DNA from: Choristoneura fumiferana
Taxonomy: Eukaryota > Arthropoda > Insecta > Lepidoptera > Tortricidae
NCBI RefSeq assembly: GCF_025370935.1
Contig: NC_133496.1
Coordinates: 1,722,203 to 1,786,202, forward strand
Length of the DNA stretch: 64,000 bases
Reading direction: 5' to 3'
In this document: positions 12,824 through 23,430 of the stretch, piece after piece
How positions within the stretch are numbered: the stretch's first letter is position 1
Layout of the letters: each line of letters starts with the position of its first letter
Translations under genes and position numbers: made by a program
Notes under the pieces: model-generated
Database searches by the model: none
What the model saw: the letters and a program-made list of their open reading frames with translations, nothing else
Told to the model about the DNA's origin: nothing

Positions 12824-15800
12824 AATTTGTGTACAGCTTGGCCGGACACCATAGAGGATAAGTGCAAGCGTTGTTCCAAACTTATGTGCAACCAGGATGT
12901 GTTCTGGACCAACGATATGTCGACATCATCCTACGCGCGCAAAGTTCGGAAGTGAGCTTGTACGGAGATGATTTTGTATTGTGCGTCAAGATAAAACTGC
13001 GATAAAATAATTTATACAGTCGAACATAGAACCTCCTCCTTTTTTAAGTCGGTTAAAAATGTTTATAAAGGCGTGACGTTTACTGCCCTATTGTTCTAAA
13101 TTATGACGAAATTAAATCACATAGAAACCCGAGAAAAGTGTAACTGAGGTTGAGGATGGAACCCAGATTCCCATCAAGATGCGTCGTGTGGGATTCGAAC
13201 CAGCCTTTCTTGGCTATGCACGCCAAGTATGCAACCAACAGTGGCGCGTGATGCAGTCTATCGCAACTCTCATAAGTAGACTCCTGACTTTTGTTGCAAT
13301 AACGTCACAATAGGGTAGTTTTGGGGTGTTAATTAATACAGAAACCTGTTCTATTGGTGTTCAGCGGAATATAATTTTGTAATCAGGCATTCATGATATA
13401 TATTAACCATAAGTCAATCGTCAATTATCAATTATCTTTCGTCAACTGACTCGCTGTAACTCAAAAGTTGTTTTAAATATAAACCTTTATATGAGTGTCT
13501 TGACACATTGACACAAGCACTGTTACATGCTGTAGCAAATAAAGCAAATATTTTATATCTTAGGTCCAACTGAATTAGGTTAAAGTTGATAATTTTTTCA
13601 ACTTTAACCTGTAGTTTCAAACAGTTATCAATTCATTATGATAATTTTTCATATATTTAATTATGTCTCACTGTTCCATTTACTCCCCAAACTGCCCTAT
13701 TGTGACGTCATTGTGACAATAGACCGAAGTCTGATCATATCCACAAAAACTTACATTTTATGAAGAAAACTTTCTGCTTATAGAAACAATAATTAAACGA
13801 AGCTAATTTGTTAACTGTCCTTCAAAATCGAATTTATCTTCTATCTTGTCTGCATAATATTAAATCACCAGCACCTACGACCAAGCTGTACACAAATACG
13901 TTGCTATGGCAACACTGGCAGAGTTGCCAGCTAAATGGCTGATAGTGTTAAGTGATACTGGATGTGACTAAGTGTTTTAAAGACGATATATATTTTGTGA
14001 TCCACAAGGTTCTATTCAAGTCAGTGTCTATAGTCATTTAGATTTAAGAAAAAAGAGATTTAATGTTTTTTTTTAAATGTTCAGCCCCCTCTTCAAAAAA
14101 CTAAGATGAAGATAAATAGACAGTTTAACGAGGATATGTGAATCAGGGGTGATAAGATATAAGTAAGTGCTATAAGAAACAGTATAGTGAGTTTAAGTGA
14201 AACTAAAGAATTGACTGAGAATACGAGTTCTTGCTTGAATTTTTTAAGCTTAGAATTTAAATGTTAGTTATAAGTTTAAATAAATGTCTCGAATGCACTC
14301 ACAATGCTTGGTGGCACACTGCATATTAATTTTTAGTTTATCGTTGTAACAATGGCCTAAATTTCTGATAATTGCGTTTTGTTCTACCAATTGTCTACGA
14401 GAAATGCTTTTTCTTGACGTAAAATGTAACAATGCAACTATTGGTTATAAAACCATCACAAAAATGTTGGTGTGGCTCTGGTGGTACGAAAATATGTCTC
14501 AAGCGGTTAAAAGGTTAAATTGCCCCCGTAAAGAGTCCATGGACAAACCAAGAACCTTACAATGACTTACTTTAAAAAATGCGTTGGCGCTAACGTCCGA
14601 CTTACTAAAGGCAAAATGGCAGCGAATCGAGCAAGACCTAATTGATAATAAACAACTAACTATTATTATCTATCATAAAGTATTTGACTCGAAATAAATC
14701 TGTATCAGCGCAACTGTACTTTAACCTTTTACGACATTTGACGCAAAAGGATACGCTTTTATCGAAGCGGAACGCAGACGGGCAGTATCGACCAATTGCC
14801 GACATCCATTGCTCAGTACATTAAAGGTGGAGAGTGCCACCAACGTCGCATTTGTTGTTCTATACTACACTTCTCCACTTCGTCCCGCTTCTATTAAAGC
14901 GTATAGGTTAAAGCCCTGCGAATGCACAATTTTAACCTTCGACGTTGCACACTTTTACATAGAACAAAAAAAATGAAAATATTAGAACGGTACTGGTTAT
15001 GTGACTATAATTTGCCAAATATTATTCAGTGTTCTTAACCTGTTACGAAACATGTGCAATTTCTTAAGTCAAAATTGATCTTTAAAGTTCGCTTCAAAAA
15101 TCATAACTCCTATGCGTGCATAACGTCGAAGAGGTTAAAAATTTTACCTCATGTCATGTGGCTGCCAGAGTTGCAACAAGTATAACATTAGGCGTCGACG
15201 GTTGTTCTTCATGATTCTGGTTACATCTTTTATTTTAAATAAGTATTCTGTAATTGACACACTTCGAAAAAACCAGAAAAGATGTGATGGGGTCGGAGAT
15301 CGAACCCTGGCATTTGTCAATCCGGGACGCGTGCTTTTACTTCCCAATTTTTGTAATTAGCCCCTAAAACTGATAAATTAATTTTTAAAAATCTAAATTT
15401 GATTACACCTGTCAAGTAAAACATACCATTTCTAAAAAAAATGTGTTTGTTAAATCATCATCGTTAGGTCCTTCAATATAGGTACTTTACTTATCGCATA
15501 AAATGAGTTTTAACAAAGTTTGCCACGTGATATGTTCAATGTAAAACAATATTATAATTCTAAGTGCCATCTGGGTTTTCAACTAATGTCCAATAAGATT
15601 TAAAAGGTTAAAGAATTTTACAATGCGAGAGACCATTCTGCTATTGTCAGATATGTGCCATGAAAACGGTCTTTTGTAGTAAAAAAATGTGGCGGCTACT
15701 TTTAAATAAGTATAACGTTCCGCTGACGTTTTGCTGCGGATTAGTTTTGTAAGAAAATTATGAACTGTCTTATGTTAAGCTTGATATCCAGGGTTGATGT

Positions 15801-16819
15801 GTGTATATAAATCTTAATGTTATTATAGGAGTGATTTAAAAAATAAGCTTTTTACAAGTCTCGTCACATTTCTTTTCGGCTCGAAATTGCATTGTGATTT
15901 TTTTATGTAAAAACTATTTGGTTATTGTAAAACCCGCCGTGACATTTTATTCAATAAAGAATTTACAATCGTAATGTTTACTTCATTTATACATAAACAT
16001 AACCATACATCTTACGGAGTCTCGTGTATTTTTGTTTTCTATTGTATTTTACCGATCATGTTAACCTTTTTTTCTGGTATTTTCTATGACTCATATTAGT
16101 ACCTTAATGTATGTTCTAATCACAACTTAATAATTAGATGGCTACCATACAAAAGGTTAACACATATAATGATATTGAGAACAAGGTGTTTAAAAAGATA
16201 TATTTATAATTAAGTTAGGAAGTGTTAGACTTTATACTATATACGCCTTGTATTTTTTTTTACGTTAAGGTAATATGAATTTTTTTGAGCGCCTTGTTCT
16301 CTCCGCTACATTTGATGCTCACTTTTTCTTTATGCCATTTCATTTATACATAAATATGCTGTTAAAAGTACGGGGTAGCTACAAATAAACAACCCTATTT
16401 CTTATCACCTCATTTAGTAACGAAAAAGCTAATAATTCCGAGAGCTTACAAAAAACAGCCTATTTATCAATGTCTCCTAAACAGGTATCCAACCGACACC
16501 AGTGGACTTTCTCCAGCCTATCACAACAACCAACAATCAAACCACCAACAACCAAAACAACACGAAGCCAACAACCAAACTGGGCGCCACATGGGCTGAC
16601 ACAACGGGCTCGATTAACATCAATGTAGATAACCTACTCGCCCCTAGATCGCCTAAAGCTGGTCCCGCACCTACTATAAACCAGCTCAAATCTAGCCCCA
16701 ACAGTCCGGCTAAACCACCACTTATGTCCCCCCTGGCGTTTCAATACCAAACGCCGATGAACAACAACTTTGTGCCTAACATGCAGCAGCCGCAGTTTAA
16801 TCACAATTTCCTTCAATGA
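5033..16819 (+). CDS. lqfR: EpsinR (liquid facets-related), short isoform, 3' part
   Basis: Proposed join: 5033-5205, 6212-6377, 7440-7630, 8014-8148, 16485-16819, giving about 332 residues to the stop; the exons join in phase 1, 2, 1, 1 with no frame break. Epsin-related proteins sort cargo between the trans-Golgi network and endosomes by binding phosphoinositides, clathrin and AP-1/GGA. The ENTH domain is not here and must lie left of the window. What is visible is the low-complexity tail with ELLDDLF and DLLSDL (clathrin-box-like), FGDF (gamma-ear type) and FADF motifs, ending in an Asn/Thr/Pro-rich segment with NVDNLLAPRSPK. The terminal exon competes with the Tel2 exon at 10086-12823. 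AATAAA signals at 18041 and 18056 would give a 3' UTR of about 1.2 kb. Identification rests on motif content and on the linked Tel2 exon. Confidence 0.82.
5265..5427. repeat. Foldback MITE in EpsinR intron
   Basis: Outer arms CTAAGGCTGCGGCTCC (5265-5280) and GGAGTCGCAGCCTTAG (5412-5427), with further inverted purine/pyrimidine sequence inside. Confidence 0.65.
5528..6110 (+). repeat. Dispersed repeat family A, two tandem forward copies
   Basis: Two copies (about 5528-5812 and 5850-6110), each beginning near TTTAGTTTCACCTGTCCCGT and carrying GTAAATTGCGTGACAATACA. They fill most of the intron between EpsinR exons a and b. No coding capacity. Confidence 0.75.
6212..6377 (+). CDS. lqfR: EpsinR exon b (clathrin-box-like region)
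   Basis: Acceptor CATCATCATCAG at 6211, donor CCCCAG|GTGAGT at 6378, entering in phase 1 and leaving in phase 2. It encodes Ala/Pro-rich sequence with ELLDDLF, resembling a clathrin box, and ends GLLEDDFDP. The last codon is completed by the first base of the next exon to give Arg. Confidence 0.8.
6515..6935 (+). mobile_element. Non-LTR retrotransposon 3' end(s)
   Basis: The segment from about 6565 contains GGTGGTAGGACCTTGTGCAA, a CTTACCATCAGGAGACCCAC motif and ends in (GATGAT)n, the usual look of a 5'-truncated LINE tail. Just before it, GTAAACTCTTTATTGCAC matches another repeat at 51958. It fills the intron between EpsinR exons b and c. Confidence 0.6.
7440..7630 (+). CDS. lqfR: EpsinR exon c (FGDF/FADF motifs, Pro-Ala repeat)
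   Basis: Acceptor TATCCAG at 7439, donor ACCG|GTGAGT at 7631. It encodes EFGDFSQAF, then a Pro-Ala dipeptide run from a hexanucleotide CCCGCC-type tract (about 7503-7560), then GFADFTSVFSAS. FGDF fits the gamma-ear binding consensus of AP-1 and GGA adaptors, which is why the gene is read as EpsinR rather than endocytic epsin: no UIM or NPF motifs are seen. The repeat tract can vary in length without a frameshift if it changes by six bases. Confidence 0.85.
8014..8148 (+). CDS. lqfR: EpsinR exon d, last exon shared by both isoforms
   Basis: Two in-phase acceptors lie 6 bp apart (TTCAG at 8013 and TTCCAG at 8019), so isoforms may differ by two residues. It encodes AVTSNLDLLSDLAPPPL and a Leu/Ala/Thr-rich tail. 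The donor ACAG|GTCAGC at 8149 is in phase 1. Both downstream candidates, at 10086 and 16485, start with the last two bases of a codon, so both join in frame (giving Glu or Gly). Confidence 0.8.
8257..8683. mobile_element. TIR element B, copy 1
   Basis: Ends AATGAGGGCTATCG and CGATAGCCCTCATT. The internal sequence (e.g. GCGTTCCGGGGCAATGAATG) is shared in inverted orientation with 21269-21649. Between the last shared EpsinR exon and the Tel2 exon. Confidence 0.78.
9205..9361. repeat. Foldback MITE in the EpsinR/Tel2 intron
   Basis: Arms share TACGGCTGCGTT / AACGCAGCCTTA and a common CTATTGGTTCAT-like segment. A weaker inverted pair with TTTCCGTTAACTTT follows at about 9405-9775. Confidence 0.55.
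10086..12823 (+). CDS. Tel2: Tel2/TELO2 terminal exon
   Basis: A single open exon of 912 codons after the acceptor TTTCATTTCCAG at 10085; the 28 residues of open frame upstream of it are intron. The product looks like an all-helical repeat protein. The acidic SDDDLQPYDMSND (near 11780) opens the conserved Tel2 C-terminal domain, followed by NRPAYVRDLIELI, helical segments to about 12190, and a C-terminal part with DSFFYPLVGGFG (near 12370). Length and order match TELO2 of animals. It contains no introns, unlike most genes here. Possible poly(A) signals are at 13538 and 14279. Certainty is high for Tel2 and good for splicing to EpsinR. Confidence 0.9.
12824..16484. other. Tel2 3' UTR and intron before the EpsinR last exon
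   Basis: No further gene recognised. AATAAA hexamers at 13538 and 14279 may end Tel2 transcripts. Minus-strand SINE-like segments with B-box GGTTCGAATCC (near 13190) and GGTTCGATCTCC (near 15300) are present. Words TTAACCTTTT/AAAAGGTTAA recur from 14510 onwards. Confidence 0.5.
13140..13275 (-). repeat. tRNA-derived SINE-like fragment
   Basis: The minus strand carries a B-box GGTTCGAATCC preceded by CATAGCCAAGAAAGGC. There is no closed cloverleaf or acceptor stem, so it is a SINE remnant and not a tRNA gene. Confidence 0.4.
16485..16819 (+). CDS. lqfR: EpsinR C-terminal exon (alternative last exon)
   Basis: Acceptor CTAAACAG at 16484; begins with GT as codon positions 2-3. It encodes IQPTPVDFLQP, an Asn/Thr/Gln-rich stretch, ATWADTTGSININVDNLL, a Ser/Pro segment, and a Gln/Asn/Phe-rich end. 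The segment resembles the C-terminus of animal EpsinR. It lies 3.7 kb downstream of the Tel2 stop, so using it means skipping the whole Tel2 exon. The ATG-less start shows it is not a separate gene. Confidence 0.82.
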
Positions 16820-16895
16820 TATTGGGTAGCAGGCGTATGCCAGAATGGTTAGGGCAGTGTTACGGAGCAATGAATACGTACTGATTTTTTTCTTT

Positions 16896-16977
16896 CACTT
16901 TAACCTTTTTAACGACAGTGACCTTGACACAACGGCATAACTGTTTGGCTAAGCTTGGCGTTAAAAAGGTTAAAGTG
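16896..16977 (+). repeat. Perfect 19-bp inverted repeat in the EpsinR 3' UTR
   Basis: CACTTTAACCTTTTTAACG at 16896-16914 and its exact complement at 16959-16977, starting 77 bases after the short-isoform stop. In RNA it would form a hairpin with a 44-base loop. It belongs to the AACCTTTT word family found between 14.5 and 20.1 kb. Confidence 0.75.
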
Positions 16978-17155
16978 TAATTTGGGCGCAGTTTTAGAGT
17001 CGTGTTTTAATAATTACTATCAGACCCCGTTATGATCATCATTCCGCATTCCACAATTCCTAAGAGTTATAATTTCGATTTCTAAAAAACACTAATAATG
17101 TCTACCTAAAAGATTATTTTCATTGCTCCAAATTCACATTGCACTTAAGAACAAT

Positions 17156-17279
17156 CAAGTGCAAAGATATCGATATGGCCAAAGTTACAAAAATATGTAT
17201 ACACGACCTTAATATTAAGTGCATGAAGTTGTGTATACATATTTTTGTAACCTTGGCCGTGTCGATATCTTTGTACTTG
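17156..17279. mobile_element. Palindromic MITE
   Basis: Arms of 49 bp (17156-17204 and 17231-17279) with few mismatches, containing TTACAAAAATATGTATACAC. It lies in the likely EpsinR 3' UTR. Confidence 0.75.
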
Positions 17280-18040
17280 ACTGAACATTGAATTGCCATT
17301 GGACAGTGTGGTTTTGAAATTTTGAAGTTTTATACGGTTTTGATATTTCGCGCCCGATGTTTTTAGGAACCGTAGGTACATGAAAGGAAAATCAAGGAGA
17401 TCACAGAGCCGTAAGTTTTTCACACAAAAATTGCCTCTAACGTCCCTTAGTCTCAACTCTCAATTATTATGGGCAAACTGGCAGCGCCTCTAGGGGCGGG
17501 TGTCGCCAGGAAATTAAACTTACACTAAGGCACAGGCATAAATAACAGTAAAATGTCGGTGACGGATATGGTTTGATTCAAGTTGACAGTGCTGCATATC
17601 AACTTATATCAAAATGATATTATGTATGAATAGAAATAAGACGGATTTATGGTGGAATATCCCTCGTCTCGTGGAGAAATTATTTGCAATACCTAAGGTT
17701 TTAACGGTGGTGCGATGGCACCGTCAATTAACGTATTCGTAGCAATAGATTAAAAAGCATGTATATTTATTCTATACAAAAACGTACTGTCCGACTGGGT
17801 TTGTAAAATTATTGAAGACTGTACGTTTTTGAATTAGTATTAAATTTGTAATTATGTCTGTATTATTGCTACAACTTGTATTTAACGCTGACTGTACTTA
17901 CATTCCCGCTTTGTATATGGATTTGCTTTGAAAATGTATGATTCCGGTTTTTTATTTTTTTATGCGGTTCCTCACATTTCATTCCTGATTGAATATTCCG
18001 TAGGAGCGCGAAACCATATTCTTTAAAAGCAAAAGTTATG

Positions 18041-18061
18041 AATAAAGATCATATGAATAAA
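18041..18061 (+). promoter_or_regulatory. Candidate poly(A) signals of EpsinR
   Basis: AATAAA at 18041 and 18056, the first such hexamers after the short-isoform stop. Confidence 0.45.
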
Positions 18062-18099
18062 AATAAAAAACCCTGCTATATGTACAGAAAGATTACCCT

Positions 18100-20778
18100 C
18101 TCGTCTTTATTTGAACCGCGTATACTTATCATTTATTTTGTTCCAAAGTGTCTTAGAAAAAAATGTAAATGTAAATCGCTTTTCTATTATTTGTAGTTTG
18201 GTGCATGTTAGTTTAGAAATAACGTCTACTGCTATTATTTGGGCGACGAGTACTTTAAGAAATTTATACCATTCAAATCATTTATTGAACACTACAAATC
18301 AGTACCGAAAAATAACAAAAATAAAAAGGTAAGGTAGGCGATTCGTCTTATCGCTTAAAAGTGATCTCTAGCAGACAACTATTTATTTGATAGTCTGGTA
18401 CTCGTAGCTCTTGAACCTAAGAGCTATAGACCTAAAATTTTAAATATTTAATTAAAATTTGAGCAATAGTTAACTTAGTTTTTCATATATGTATGTGTTT
18501 ATAAACAATGTGTGTAACGATTATAAAAATCATGAAACAGATCATGGCCGCGGTAATCGCGCAATCGACCGCTCAACGCTACGTTTTATAGATAGACGAA
18601 TAAAATATACATAATGGTGTTGGCAAAAGCTCAATGGCGACATAAAGAGGAATACCATAATCGCGTTAAAGATGCGTTTTAACCTTTTCAATAAATAAAT
18701 GAAAAAAACAGTTTGACTTAGTGAATAGCTTGTAATTTTTTTATTTTTTACGCGCTGTATATATCTTGCATTCGTGGGCATTCTGTAGTGCTGATATGAT
18801 ATATTTATCATTGTTGTTGAGAAGGTTAAAACCGCGTTTCATAATTGTAATATTTGATTTGATCGGTCTGCATTGCATGCCGAAATGAGAATAGGTATAC
18901 TATTAAATATTTATATTAAAGTATAGACCTGTTCACTCACATAAGTGCGCCCCTTACAGCAAATTATCAACGTGCAATAATATTAGTAGCGCTCGTGCTT
19001 ACAACTTGTTTTAACCTCTTCACGACCAAGTCAAATTTTGATTTATGAACATCAAACTTTATAATATCATTATAAGTCCTTTATAAGGTACTGACAGCAA
19101 CTAAGAACGAATCCGTGTTACGCACTCATTAACGTGTCATACAGTAACTTACAGTTATATTAATAAAAATTGTGAAGCGGCGCGCTTTTACCAGTGAATA
19201 TATAACTATGAATGTATTAATTAAGTTTCCCACGAAGTGTAGTGAAACAAAATTATAATTAGTCAAAAAGTACCTTGTAATGCAGGTTGTAGCCTCGACT
19301 AGTTGTTGTTCGGTGTTACTATAGAATATTTTTATACCCGCTTCGATAACAATAATCTTTGTAGTGTCAAAACCTAGTGTTAACTTAAACTAAGTGTTAT
19401 CATTAGGTACGCATTGTAAATTATTTAATGGTAAACGGATGGTGTGACTCGTATATTGTTTGTAACGTACTTATTTAGATAAAGTATCATTTCGGCCTGG
19501 TCACGGTTGTGGGTCATGGGACTAGTCTTCTTAGATACTAGTATAATAGCACGGAATGGAAGAAAGAAATAGAAAGGCTTAGTTGCGCGACGAGCCAACG
19601 CTCATAATTAACCTAAAATACGCATTGTACAAGTAACTGTTACTTTTAGTAAGTTTGCTGTATTTTTCGAACACATGCCTCCACAAGCCATGCCGCAGCT
19701 TGAGAATCTATAACTGCACTTCGTTCCAATGTGCGTAATACGTAAATGTACTGCTGAACACGAGCTACACGGGGTTCAGTGGCCATATTATGGAACGCTC
19801 TGGTGCTTACAATAGAATTCACCATCTGTTTCCACCATTATCCCATACCATGTGACAGAAACATGAAGTGAAAACAATCGGGATTCCTAGTGAGTTAGAC
19901 AATATGGTATGAAGATCCTTTCAATCACTTTCTTCTATTCCTTGGGCTCCATTGTCACCCTATACAGAATATTAGTAAAGTAAAAATGTGAATTCAATTT
20001 TAACCTTTTGTTGACTCGTTTGCGTCATAAAAGGTTAAAGTCATGGCCAGGCAAAGATGTTTAATATATTGATTGATGAACTAATTCCATATGCGAGATT
20101 TTACTAGTATTTTTTATTTCAATTGGAGCAATTTCTTTACTATTTTATATATAGATAACAAATTGTACACAAATTTGAACTACTTATGCATTTATTTAGT
20201 TTCATTCCATGGACTTGACCAACTCGCGTTGTGTTAGGCAGCTAGCTATCTTATAACTTAAGTTTGTTTGTTAAAATGCACATCAAGTCTTTTTATTAAC
20301 AGCACAAGAAGGTTTTACAAGTAAATTTTTGGAATAAATAACATTTTATTTGATGAGATCGCGGTTCTTAAAGTGTTATTTATACATATAATTTATATTT
20401 TTACAGACCTATTCAAGAGTAATAGCAATGTCACGCAAGCTTTATAGCCCGTAACCGCCTGTATGGCCAAAAAACCTTTTTTTTCATGCCCTTTTGTTAT
20501 AGTCATGAAAAAAAAAGGTTTCAAGGTTATTGCAGAGAATGTGGTTCAAAAACACTCTTTCGGGCAGTCGGGTAAAAAGGAATAAATTTCACTTTTCTCA
20601 AAGCTTCTATATCTCTTTATTGTTTTTTGTTTTTAGATACTTTCAGCAATATTATAAGAGTATATCGTGACCACTATCGGAATTTCAAAGCACTTAAATA
20701 ACGGCACGGAATAGATGTGTCTTTGATAGTGTTAAGTTTGTCTGTAAATGTGCCACATGACTTGGTAGTTGGATGTAG
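18100..20778. other. Intergenic DNA without recognised gene
   Basis: AT-rich. Holds small inverted repeats (19999-20039 with AACCTTTT arms; 20472-20521 with AAACC and T8 arms) and a repeat around 19810-19920 that resembles 25985-26098 (GTGACAGAAA ... GTGAAAAC ... GGACAAT). No coding signal. Confidence 0.5.
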
Positions 20779-20903
20779 GTACAGTCAGCATCAAATATAA
20801 CGTAGCGGCCAAAATGGTCAAATAGTTCGGCAAGCGATACAAAATAAATAGCGTGCCGAAGTATGAACACTGGCTGCTACGATATATTTCATGTTGACTG
20901 TAC
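20779..20903. mobile_element. TIR MITE (GTACAGTCAGCAT ends)
   Basis: Ends GTACAGTCAGCATCAAATAT and a near-complement at 20883-20903, with inner inverted CGTAGC/GCTACG. Confidence 0.65.
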
Positions 20904-21268
20904 TGGAGAGGCAAAACCTATGCAAATGCTGCGATAAAGTGCCACGGTTTAGCTACGTTCCTCCGCACTAGCGGTACCTAAGGCGTTTTAGCGTGCCGTC
21001 CCTCTTGAAAGTATCGCTTGAGAAAGAGACGGCGCGCTGGGCCGCATAGTGCGTACGTAGCTTTGAGCGTATGCTACACGGTTTATTGTCTTTATATCTA
21101 AGACGATACGCTCAATAAGAACCTATGTGCACTACGTATATTACCACTAATCGTACTATGCCCAACATAATGGGCATTGTAGCGTACGCAAAATATGAAA
21201 TAGGGCACGTATCAAATCGCATAAAGTTTAAAAACACTAATAGACAATTATACATGATGACAACGACC

Positions 21269-21649
21269 AATGAGGGCTATCGTTTTTTGTCTCACTAGAT
21301 GGCGCACTGTTGCGTGAGGTTTTTAAGTATGGCTTTCAAAGTCTGTTATTACGGGCGTGAAAACAAAGTTTAGATTAAAATCATATTTAATATACCTTAA
21401 ACCGTACCATAAAAATATCGTGCATGCCACAGTGTTCCATAGTCCCCGTTTTGTTCGGAAAAAAGGGAGGACAAAGGTTTCCGAAAGACAAAACTGTCTC
21501 CTTCATTGCCCCGGAACGCATATTTGCCATAATTAATTTCAGATATTGCAAAATATTCACAAAATTATTCTAATTATAAATAAACTATGAGATTTGACAT
21601 TTCGGAGACAGCGCCTCTAGTGGCGAATTCATACGCGATAGCCCTCATT
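21269..21649. mobile_element. TIR element B, copy 2 (inverted)
   Basis: Same 14-bp ends as copy 1 and about 90% shared interior in reverse. With copy 1 it brackets the Tel2 and EpsinR terminal exons. Confidence 0.78.
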
Positions 21650-22290
21650 GTCCCAAGATGAACCTAAACTAAGACCAAGAAGTTAAACCAATGTCTAGAT
21701 TTCACGAACAAAAAAGTTCGTCTAACAGTACCTGCTACTACTGGTTCTGTGGTCTAAAAAGATTCACCGAAAATTATATTAAGTAACCAGTTAGTTTTAA
21801 ACTTTATACAGTTTGACACTTTGCCAGAATATTTAGTTTGATGCGGCCATTAGTGGCAGCTGATGCGGGTCTAAATAGGAATCACGATCGGGACCAAAGC
21901 TTAAAATTGCTGATATATTTTTCTGGGTTTCTTAATTGAACCCTGCTGGTCGCTGCTGACCGTTTGCGTGCTTACGAAATGTTTGGTGCCTACTTTTTAT
22001 TCGTACTAGTATTTTTGAAAGGCAAGGGTCCCTTCCTTACTTAAAACAAGCACCGGAAAGGGAAGTACTTGCAAAAGGATTGCGATGATTTAAAATACCT
22101 AATAAATACTTTGTTTTGATGAAGAAAACAAAATGTCGCCCTTTTCTTAGTAAGTTGAAACGAGTGTACTGAATTCAAGCCTCGTTGGATTCTTTGATGA
22201 CAAATATAATTTAAAAAAAAAATGGTCTGAAATTATCCAAGAGAAGGGTGAAGGACTTCCGCTAATTCCGGCGGGTGCACGGTTTGGCTT

Positions 22291-22534
22291 GGCGCGGCGT
22301 GCTGTTTCAAAAGGTTTCAATAGAGCAGAGCCACGCAGCGCTACTCTATTGCAGTCCTGGATTTGTCAATAGGCCGTATAGGCCGCGGCCTAGGGGCGGC
22401 AGATTTCAGAAGACGAGAAAAATATTATTTTAGATAGGTACCTACATGGGGCAACGGAAATAAAGTAGCCTACACTCATACAAAATATAAATCCAGCACT
22501 GCTCTATTGAAACATGAAACAAGCACGCCGCGCC
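22291..22534. mobile_element. Foldback element with nested repeat
   Basis: Outer arms GGCGCGGCGTGCT.. and ..AAGCACGCCGCGCC with inner TTCAATAGAGCAG / CTGCTCTATTGAA. A second sequence beginning CTGGATTTGTCAATAGG and ending AAATCCAG is inserted in the loop. Confidence 0.6.
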
Positions 22535-23307
22535 ATGTTAGCGGAGACCCTACAAGTTATTCTAAAAAAGAACTGTCATTCCTGATTTTTGCTTGTTAGA
22601 ATTTTTGTTACACGAAAAGCTGTTGCTGGAGTACCTAAGTTTAAGTGTAATTGGGTGAAAGTAAAATTAAAGCAAGTTAAAAAATAGTCGGTGTATGGAC
22701 GTGCACCTTAATTATTTACCCCTATTTTATTTAATTGTAAGTAAATTCGTTAAATTTGCGTATTACTGTAGAGTATGTATATAATTTGTAATGTTTTATA
22801 ACAAATCTTCCATTTATTTTCAATTTAACGGATATTTGAAAGCAATAATTACAATAAAAATATTTCTAGTTAATTATTATAGAATATTTTATTTTAGTTT
22901 AGTTCCAAATGTTTGTTATGCAGTTGATGTGTTCGCACAAAACCTATCATGAACTGTTTATATTATTTCAGTAGATGTTTGAATGTGGTTATCATAAAAA
23001 TTATCGAATTTTTAGTGTAACCTTTGACGTGACGTTACACGTCGGACCGATGGAGTTATTGGATGTGCGGTATCGGTTATTGTAAATTCGACAAGATTAT
23101 ATAAAATATACATGAATAAATAATATAATACACACATTACTTTCCTTTTATTTTTGTATACTAATCCACTTCGTTGTCCCTTTACCAGCCTTCGGTGATT
23201 TTAGTTTTTACTGTTCATCTATGCAAGAATAACCTGTGCATATTTAAATTTTTATTTGTAATTATTTTGTACCATATTGTAAAGGGTGCAAAATTGATAG
23301 TTACAGG

Positions 23308-23430
23308 TCGAGTTCATAAGCTTGTAAGCAAAAATTTGATCAAAAGTATCTGAACACGCTTCTACGCCGTTAACAATACTCGTGTTCAGATATTTTTGAT
23401 CAAAATTTTGCTCAAGTTTATGAACTCGAC
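23308..23430. mobile_element. MITE C, copy 1 (GTCGAGTTCATAA ends)
   Basis: Inverted ends GTCGAGTTCATAA and TTATGAACTCGAC with inner ATCTGAACACG pairs. A related copy is at 41224-41333. Confidence 0.75.

Noticed and set aside
13140..13275. Possible tRNA gene from a perfect B box
   Set aside because: No foldable acceptor and anticodon arms; better explained as a SINE remnant.
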